Below, in pieces: positions 59,059-64,000 of a DNA stretch of 64,000 bases. The notes below the pieces were generated by a model that worked only from the letters and a program-made list of their open reading frames with translations, was not told where the DNA came from and did no database searches. Made by a program: the position numbers and the translations under genes. Every line of letters starts with the position of its first letter. Position 1 is the first letter of the stretch. Origin of the DNA: Sphingomonas citri (GTDB lineage: Bacteria; Pseudomonadota; Alphaproteobacteria; Sphingomonadales; Sphingomonadaceae); assembly GCF_019429485.1 (NCBI RefSeq), contig NZ_JAHXZN010000012.1, positions 1 through 64,000 on the forward strand. Reading direction: 5' to 3'.

Positions 59059-60897
59059 ATGGCTATCATCCATCCCAAGCTCGCCCAGCTTCGCCTTTCC
59101 CCGCTCAACCAGCGCCGCGTGAAGCCGTCCGCCGTCGAGGCGATGGCCGACGACATCGAAGCGCACGGGCTGTTGCAGAACCTTGTCGCCTATGAGGACG
59201 AGGGGCTGTTGTGGGTTTTTGCCGGAGGGCGGCGTTACCGCGCGCTCAAAATCTTGGTGAAGCGCAAGCGGATCAAAAGCAGCGACACCTTCCCGGTTGA
59301 GTTGCGGACCAAGGAAGAAGCCATCGAACTGTCGCTCGCCGAGAATTTCCAGCGCGAGGACATGCACCCTGCCGACAGCATCCGCGCCTTCGCCGCGCTC
59401 CGCGACACGGGCATGGACGCCGAGGAGATTGCGGCCCGGTTCGGTCAGGCGGTCAGCTTCGTCTACAAGATGCTCCGCCTGTCTGCGCTTGCCCCGGCGC
59501 TGATCGACCTGATCGCCAAGGATCAGTTGAGCCTTGAGGCCGCACGTGCGCTCACCCTCACCGACGATCACAGCCAGCAGATGAAGGTCTGGAAGGCCGC
59601 GAACGGCCACGCGCACACTATCCGCCGGATGCTCACCACCGAGAAGGTGGACACCACCAGCGGCCCGTTCCTGTTCGTCGGGCGGGAGGCTTACGAGGCC
59701 AAAGGCGGTACGATCACGGTCGACCTGTTCAGCCAAGGGGCCGAAGGCTTTGCGGACGATCCCGAGCTTGTGCGAGAACTGGCAGAAGAGAAGCTGGACG
59801 CACTCGCGGACGAGTATCGCGCTATCGGGTGGCACGAAGTCCGTGCGGCGCTCGAACGCCCTTACGACCTCTATATGAAGGGCAGCATGTACCCGGCGAC
59901 GCGCGAGCCGACCCACGACGAGGCGACGAGGCTTACCGCGATCGACGCCGAGATCGAGGCCATCGCAGAGGCCGAGGGCGAGGACAGCGAGCGGATCGAC
60001 CCGCTATCGGACGAGCGCGACGCGATCACCGAAGGCTTGCGCGCCTTTAATCGCGAGCAGGTTGCGGTGGGCGGCGTGGCCCTTTGGGTGTCGCATGACG
60101 GATCACTGGGCAAGAGCTTCTACCGCGCCAAGGCCGAGCCGAAACCGAAGGCGAACCACGACGGTCCCGTCCCGCTTTACAGCAACAGCCTGTTTGCCGA
60201 CCTCACCCGCATCAAGACGCGGATCGTGCAGGAGGCGGTTGCGGCCGACCCGGCGCTGGCGCTCGACATCGTGCTCGACAGCCTTGCGGGCCAATTGCTC
60301 CACGGCGCGCACAGCTACCAGATGGCGATTGAGGTTCAGGCCAAGGCCGTGGCGACCGCCGTGCCGGACGAGTTGATGGCGACCAGCGACGTACGTCCGG
60401 TCGAGGACATGATGGCGACCCGCTTCGCCGCCATTCCCGCCGAAGGCCGGTTCGAGGCGATCCGTGCCATGGGCAGCGACGACAAGATGGCGTTGCTGGC
60501 CGGGCTTGTCGCGATGACGGTGGACGGCACGGTGTTCGCGGGCGGCTCCCCCGGCCAGCGCCACCACCAATTCGAGCAGATCGTGCGCGCGAGCGGCGTG
60601 AACATCGCGTCGCGCTGGACCGCCCCCATCGGCCTGTTCGACAAGATGCGCCGTGCTGCGATGATCGACCTGTTGCGCGAGGAAGTGGGCGCGTCGAGTG
60701 CCGAGAATTGCGCCACCATCAAGAAGAAGGCGGACCTTGCCGTGAACGTGTCCGAGCGGTTGCCCGCCCATTGGCTTCCCGCCCCGCTGCGGATCGGTGC
60801 CTTTGACCGAGCGGAGCGCGAGCCGGAGGAATGCGACGCCGACATGGACGAGGACGGCAGCGAGCAGGAGGGCATGATCGACGAGGAAACGGCCTGA
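59059..60897 (+). CDS. Large ParB/RepB/Spo0J-family protein
   Basis: A 612-residue protein. Residues about 10-130 form a ParB N-domain (LRLSPLNQRRVKPSAVEAMA, LWVFAGGRRYRALKIL, ELSLAENFQREDMHPADSIR) and an HTH follows (MDAEEIAARFGQAVSFVYKML). The C-terminal 400 residues are unlike chromosomal ParB. It is distinct from the parAB partition protein. Such orphan ParB-like proteins occur near ardC in plasmids and may process transferred or host DNA; the role is not known. GGAGC lies before ATG 59059. Confidence 0.82.
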   Translation: MAIIHPKLAQLRLSPLNQRRVKPSAVEAMADDIEAHGLLQNLVAYEDEGLLWVFAGGRRYRALKILVKRKRIKSSDTFPVELRTKEEAIELSLAENFQREDMHPADSIRAFAALRDTGMDAEEIAARFGQAVSFVYKMLRLSALAPALIDLIAKDQLSLEAARALTLTDDHSQQMKVWKAANGHAHTIRRMLTTEKVDTTSGPFLFVGREAYEAKGGTITVDLFSQGAEGFADDPELVRELAEEKLDALADEYRAIGWHEVRAALERPYDLYMKGSMYPATREPTHDEATRLTAIDAEIEAIAEAEGEDSERIDPLSDERDAITEGLRAFNREQVAVGGVALWVSHDGSLGKSFYRAKAEPKPKANHDGPVPLYSNSLFADLTRIKTRIVQEAVAADPALALDIVLDSLAGQLLHGAHSYQMAIEVQAKAVATAVPDELMATSDVRPVEDMMATRFAAIPAEGRFEAIRAMGSDDKMALLAGLVAMTVDGTVFAGGSPGQRHHQFEQIVRASGVNIASRWTAPIGLFDKMRRAAMIDLLREEVGASSAENCATIKKKADLAVNVSERLPAHWLPAPLRIGAFDRAEREPEECDADMDEDGSEQEGMIDEETA

Positions 60898-60908
60898 ACA
60901 GCAAAGCT

Positions 60909-60937
60909 GGGGGTCCGGTGATAATCGGACCCCCTTT
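60909..60937 (+). terminator. Rho-independent terminator after the ParB-like gene
   Basis: GGGGGTCCG (60909-60917), loop of 8, CGGACCCCC (60926-60934) then TTT. The 191-base gap before the convergent arsH holds no gene. Confidence 0.85.
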
Positions 60938-61088
60938 CCTCTCCTGACGAGCGCAAGGCGGCCCGTCGCCCCGGCGCGCCAGCCCTGGCGGGCTGGCGCG
61001 CCGGCTGCCCTTTCAGGTCCGCGTCGCGCCGCCCGACACGAGGTCGGGCGGCGCCGTGGCGACTTCCTTGCCGATCGGGTGGTGCGGC

Positions 61089-61847
61089 TCACCGCCAGCG
61101 GCCTTGTGGCGCGGTCGCGATGCTCGACAGGTCCGTCGTCGTGTCGACCGGCACGCCGGCCTGTTTGCGCTCCGAGTAGCGTTCTACGAGCTGCGTCGCG
61201 TGTGGCCGTAGCAGGACCGTGAAGCGGACCAGCTCCTCCATCACGTCGACGATGCGGTCATAATAGCTCGACGGCTTCATGCGTCCGGCCTCGTCGAACT
61301 CCTTGTAGGCCATCGCGACCGACGACTGGTTCGGGATCGTGAACATCCGCATCCAGCGGCCGAGCAGCCGCAGCGTGTTGACGGCGTTGAACGACTGCGA
61401 TCCGCCAGACACCTGCATCACCGCGAGCGTACGGCCCTGGGTCGGGCGCATGCCCTTCATCTCGAGCGGCAGGTGATCGATCTGCGCTTTCATGATGCCG
61501 GTGATCTGGCCGTGACGTTCCGGGCTGCACCAGACTTGGCCCTCGGACCACAGCGCCAGTTCGCGCAGCTCATGGACGGCCGGGTGATCGTCTCCGGCCA
61601 CTTGGTCGGGGAGCGGCAGTGTCGAGGGATCGAAGATCCGCGTTTCCGCGCCGAATAACTGCAGCAGGCGTGCCGCTTCCTCCGTGGCGAGCCGCGAGAA
61701 GGAGCGCTCACGCAAGCTGCCGTAGAGCAGGAGTATCCGAGGTGCCGGATCAAGCGGCCCGAGCCCTGTGGCGGGCCGCGCGCGGATATAGGCTGGATCG
61801 AGTGCCGGCAGGAGGTCGGGATCGGTGAGCGTACGAAGCGGCATCAA
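61089..61847 (-). CDS. arsH: Arsenical resistance flavoprotein ArsH
   Basis: A 252-residue NADPH-dependent FMN reductase: RILLLYGSLRERSFSRLATE holds the FMN phosphate loop, then GEDD-like acidic segment VAGDDHPAVHELRELALWSEG, MRPTQGRTLAVMQVSGGSQ and NQSSVAMAYKEFDEAGRMKP. ArsH oxidises trivalent organoarsenicals. It is last of the ars operon and overlaps arsN2 by 4 bases. Two ATGs start at 61847 and 61844. Confidence 0.92.
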   Translation of the reverse strand: MMPLRTLTDPDLLPALDPAYIRARPATGLGPLDPAPRILLLYGSLRERSFSRLATEEAARLLQLFGAETRIFDPSTLPLPDQVAGDDHPAVHELRELALWSEGQVWCSPERHGQITGIMKAQIDHLPLEMKGMRPTQGRTLAVMQVSGGSQSFNAVNTLRLLGRWMRMFTIPNQSSVAMAYKEFDEAGRMKPSSYYDRIVDVMEELVRFTVLLRPHATQLVERYSERKQAGVPVDTTTDLSSIATAPQGRWR

Positions 61848-62281
61848 AGAGCTTTCACGAGAAAGGTGGCCGACGCCGGGCAGAGCGCGGTGAACTCGCG
61901 CGAGGCGGCAACCGCAGGCGGCGCCGCAGCGCGATCGGCCTCTGCATAGCCGTTCACCCGGAAAAATGGCGCCGCGGTGTCGGTCAGAAGGTGGAGCCGC
62001 TCGGCGCCGAGCCGGCGCGCCTCGCCCTCGAGCAGCGCCAGCATCGCACCGCCGATGCCGGCGCCCCGGCGATCGGCCAAGACCACCAGCGAGCGGAGCA
62101 GGCGGTCCGACCCTTCGCCCTCGATCCCGCCGAACCCGACCAACCCAGCGTCGTCGTCGAAGCGGACGAAGGCGCGGCCGGGTTCGGCGAGATCGGCGGT
62201 CGGCAGCTTGGCGGCTGCCAGCGCGCCGGCCAGATCATCCAGCTCGCCCGGCGCGAGACACGTGACGCGGAGGCCGGTCAT
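61844..62281 (-). CDS. arsN2: ArsN2-type GNAT acetyltransferase
   Basis: A 145-residue GNAT protein: LLRSLVVLADRRGAGIGGAM contains the acetyl-CoA loop (RGAGIG), then LGAERLHLLTDTAAPFFRVNGY. In ars operons this type is ArsN2, linked to detoxification of arsenicals by acetylation. ATG 62281 overlaps the acr3 stop by 4 bases; the longer frame lies inside acr3 and is rejected. Confidence 0.85.
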   Translation of the reverse strand: MTGLRVTCLAPGELDDLAGALAAAKLPTADLAEPGRAFVRFDDDAGLVGFGGIEGEGSDRLLRSLVVLADRRGAGIGGAMLALLEGEARRLGAERLHLLTDTAAPFFRVNGYAEADRAAAPPAVAASREFTALCPASATFLVKAL

Positions 62282-63357
62282 GCGTGCGCCCCGCGCTCGT
62301 ACCAGCCCCGGGATGCTTTCACGATCGAGACGACCGACAGCATCACGGGCACCTCGACCAGCACGCCGACGACCGTGGCCAGCGCCGCGCCCGACTTGAG
62401 CCCGAACAGCGAGATCGCGGCCGCCACGGCCAATTCGAAGAAGTTGGATGCGCCGATCAGCGCCGCAGGCGCCGCCACGCACCAGGCAACGCCGAAGCGG
62501 CGCGAGAGCCAGTAGGCTAGACCTGCATTGAAATAGACTTGGATGAGGATCGGCACCGCAAGCAGTGCGATCACCAACGGCTGCGCCACGATCGCCTCAC
62601 CCTGGAAGCCGAACAGCAGGACGAGCGTCGCCAGCAGCGAGACGAGCGACACCGGCCCCAAGCGACCGAGCAGCCGGTCGAGCGCGGCTTGTCCGCCGTT
62701 CGTCAGCACGACACGGCGCACGAGCTGGGCGGCGATGACCGGCACGACGATGTAGAGCATCACCGAGATCAGCAGCGTGTCCCACGGCACCGTCACCGAA
62801 GCGACGCCGAGCAGCAGCCCGACGAGCGGCGCGAACAGGAACACCATGATGACGTCGTTCAGCGCGACCTGGGACAGCGTGTAGGTCGGCTCGCCCTCGC
62901 ACAGGTTCGACCACACGAACACCATGGCCGTGCACGGTGCCGCAGCGAGCAGGATCAGGCCAGCGATGTAGGACGGCCCCTCCCCTGCGGGCAGAAGCGG
63001 CGCGAACAGCCAACCGATGAACAATGTGCCAAGCGCTGCCATCGAGAAGGGCTTCACCGCCCAGTTGATGAACAGTGTGACGCCCACCCCCTTCCAATGC
63101 TGGCGGACCGACCCGAGCGCGCCGAAGTCGATCTTGAGCAGCATCGGTACGATCATCAGCCAGATCAGCACCGCGACGATGAGGTTGACGCGCGCTACCT
63201 CGGCCGAGGCAACGCGCGCGAACAGGCCGGGCAAAAGGTGCCCCAAGCCGATGCCGGCAACGATGCAGAGCGCCACCCAGAGCGTCAGGTAGCGCTCGAA
63301 GGTGCCGATGCCGGCGCGCGCCGGCGCAGGTCCGGCGACAGGGGCGATCGTCGACAT
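62278..63357 (-). CDS. acr3: ACR3-family arsenite efflux pump
   Basis: A 359-residue membrane protein with ten helices. The family motif AAAPCTAMVFVWSNLCEGEPTY carries the conserved Cys used for As(III) translocation, and VALNDVIMVFLFAPLV and PALIGASNFFELAVAAAI are also conserved. It exports arsenite made by ArsC. Start ATG 63357, 4 bases after the arsC stop. Confidence 0.94.
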   Translation of the reverse strand: MSTIAPVAGPAPARAGIGTFERYLTLWVALCIVAGIGLGHLLPGLFARVASAEVARVNLIVAVLIWLMIVPMLLKIDFGALGSVRQHWKGVGVTLFINWAVKPFSMAALGTLFIGWLFAPLLPAGEGPSYIAGLILLAAAPCTAMVFVWSNLCEGEPTYTLSQVALNDVIMVFLFAPLVGLLLGVASVTVPWDTLLISVMLYIVVPVIAAQLVRRVVLTNGGQAALDRLLGRLGPVSLVSLLATLVLLFGFQGEAIVAQPLVIALLAVPILIQVYFNAGLAYWLSRRFGVAWCVAAPAALIGASNFFELAVAAAISLFGLKSGAALATVVGVLVEVPVMLSVVSIVKASRGWYERGAHA

Positions 63358-63361
63358 GGGC

Positions 63362-63805
63362 TCAGCCGACCCGCTCGCCGGACGCGTCCACCACCTGTTC
63401 GCCGTCCTCCTTGGCGAACGCGCCGAGCTGCCCGCTCGGCAACAGATCGAGGACGGCTTCGGACGGGCGGCAGAGCTTCACGCCCAAGGGTGAGACGACC
63501 AGCGGGCGGTTGATGAGGATCGGGTGCGCCATCATCGCGTCCACCAGCGCCTCGTCGGACAGTGTGGTGTCGCCGAGCCCCAGCTCCGCATAGGGCGTGC
63601 CTTTCTCGCGCAGCAGCTCGCGCGGCGAGATGCCCGCCCGCTCAATCAGCTCGACCAGCAGCGCGCGCGACGGCGGGGTCTTCAGATATTCGACCACGTG
63701 CGGCTCGATGCCGGCATTGCGGATCATGGCGAGCGCGTTGCGCGACGTGCCGCACTCGGGATTGTGGTAGATGACGATGTCGACGACCGAGTCAGTCCGG
63801 CTCAT
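63362..63805 (-). CDS. arsC: Glutaredoxin-linked arsenate reductase ArsC
   Basis: A 147-residue enzyme: IVIYHNPECGTSRNALAMIR with catalytic Cys18, then YLKTPPSRALLVELIERAGIS and ILINRPLVVSPLGVKLCRPSE. This is the E. coli plasmid-type ArsC that uses glutathione/glutaredoxin. ATG 63805 is preceded by AAAGGACG; the frame from 63880 is too long. It follows arsR by 11 bases. Confidence 0.93.
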   Translation of the reverse strand: MSRTDSVVDIVIYHNPECGTSRNALAMIRNAGIEPHVVEYLKTPPSRALLVELIERAGISPRELLREKGTPYAELGLGDTTLSDEALVDAMMAHPILINRPLVVSPLGVKLCRPSEAVLDLLPSGQLGAFAKEDGEQVVDASGERVG

Positions 63806-63816
63806 GGGGCGTCCTT

Positions 63817-64000
63817 TCAGCAGCAGGGAGCGAGTTCGGCGATGAGCGGCCCGCACAATTCGGCGTTGCCGGCACAGCAATCCTTGACGAGGAACAGCGT
63901 TAGCGCGCGCAGCCCGTCGAGGTCGGCGCGGTAGATGATCGACCGGCTGTGCCGTTCGGAGCGAACGAGGCCGGCACGGGCCAGAATACCAAGGTGCGCC
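63817..64000 (-). CDS. arsR: ArsR family arsenic repressor, C-terminal part (window edge)
   Basis: The last 60 codons of an ArsR: HLGILARAGLVRSERHSRSI is the end of the DNA-binding helix and wing, and the tail is Cys-rich (DCCAGNAELCG, ELAPCC), likely the As(III)-sensing cluster. The N-terminus lies beyond the window. It is first in the arsR-C-acr3-N2-H operon. Confidence 0.85.
   Translation of the reverse strand, partial: AHLGILARAGLVRSERHSRSIIYRADLDGLRALTLFLVKDCCAGNAELCGPLIAELAPCC

Noticed and set aside
56232..60897. Placing ardC and the ParB-like gene in the immediate leading region of transfer
   Set aside because: The nic polarity predicts that DNA from 24.7 kb downward enters first; ardC is at 56 kb, and the full plasmid size is not visible. 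The early-expression idea for the leaders is kept only as a possibility.

Overview
This window reads as a large GC-rich conjugative plasmid from an alphaproteobacterium, most likely a sphingomonad (Sphingomonas/Sphingobium/Novosphingobium group). That placement rests on codon use, an iteron-flanked RepA initiator, ParAB, an RP4-like oriT with a MOBP relaxase, a full VirB/VirD4 secretion system and the style of the metal-resistance cargo; no 16S gene is present, so the host is inference. There are no tRNA, rRNA or CRISPR features and no transposase; the only recombinase is a serine resolvase next to repA.

Layout. 1-7.9 kb: a czcCBA-type Zn/Co/Cd RND efflux operon with a CDF transporter and a His-rich periplasmic protein, driven from a MerR-type promoter with a divergent CadR-like regulator. 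7.9-16.6 kb: a copper block (Csp-like four-helix protein, copCD, copA multicopper oxidase, copB, PepSY protein, two DUF305 proteins, DUF411 protein) organised around a cnrYXH-like anti-sigma/periplasmic sensor/ECF sigma operon. A promoter motif TGAGGG-N16-CGTA occurs in front of five transcription units here, with a weaker sixth, and probably defines that sigma factor's regulon. 16.6-18.5 kb: small Cys-rich and secreted proteins, a glutaredoxin-MauE fusion and its MerR-family regulator. 18.5-24.6 kb: resolvase, repA with eight iterons, a second replication-type HTH protein, ssb, a ribbon-helix-helix protein, parA and parB. 24.7-26.5 kb: oriT, mobC and relaxase.

26.5-35.4 kb: a sulfide/persulfide detoxification island: peroxiredoxin, ArsR-family regulator and DsrE protein on the minus strand, and divergently two persulfide dioxygenases, two YeeE/YedE proteins, a TIGR01244-type protein, a sulfide:quinone reductase, a TauE exporter and three thioredoxin-fold proteins. 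SQR would oxidise sulfide to persulfide, the dioxygenases would oxidise persulfide to sulfite, and TauE would export it. 35.7-48.7 kb: LPD7 protein, VirD4, VirB11-VirB1 and a TrbM/KikA-like protein, all on the minus strand, including an EexN-like entry-exclusion lipoprotein. 48.8-61 kb: accessory region with a Toprim primase, SNase-like nuclease, a TrlF-type PHP/ATPase defence candidate, a wHTH-PemK pair, a frameshifted gene, ArdC, a HEPN-like protein and a large ParB-like protein. 61-64 kb: an arsenic operon (arsR edge-truncated, arsC, acr3, arsN2, arsH).

Four observations stand out: (i) the shared ECF promoter motif across the copper block; (ii) six copies of an 18-bp CACGTG-centred palindrome resembling parS, spread from parB to 58.5 kb, two of them inside reading frames; (iii) a roughly 270-bp hairpin-rich leader present twice, upstream of ardC and of a second operon, with compensatory base changes in a stem; (iv) an oriT whose nic region matches RP4 for 13 bases.
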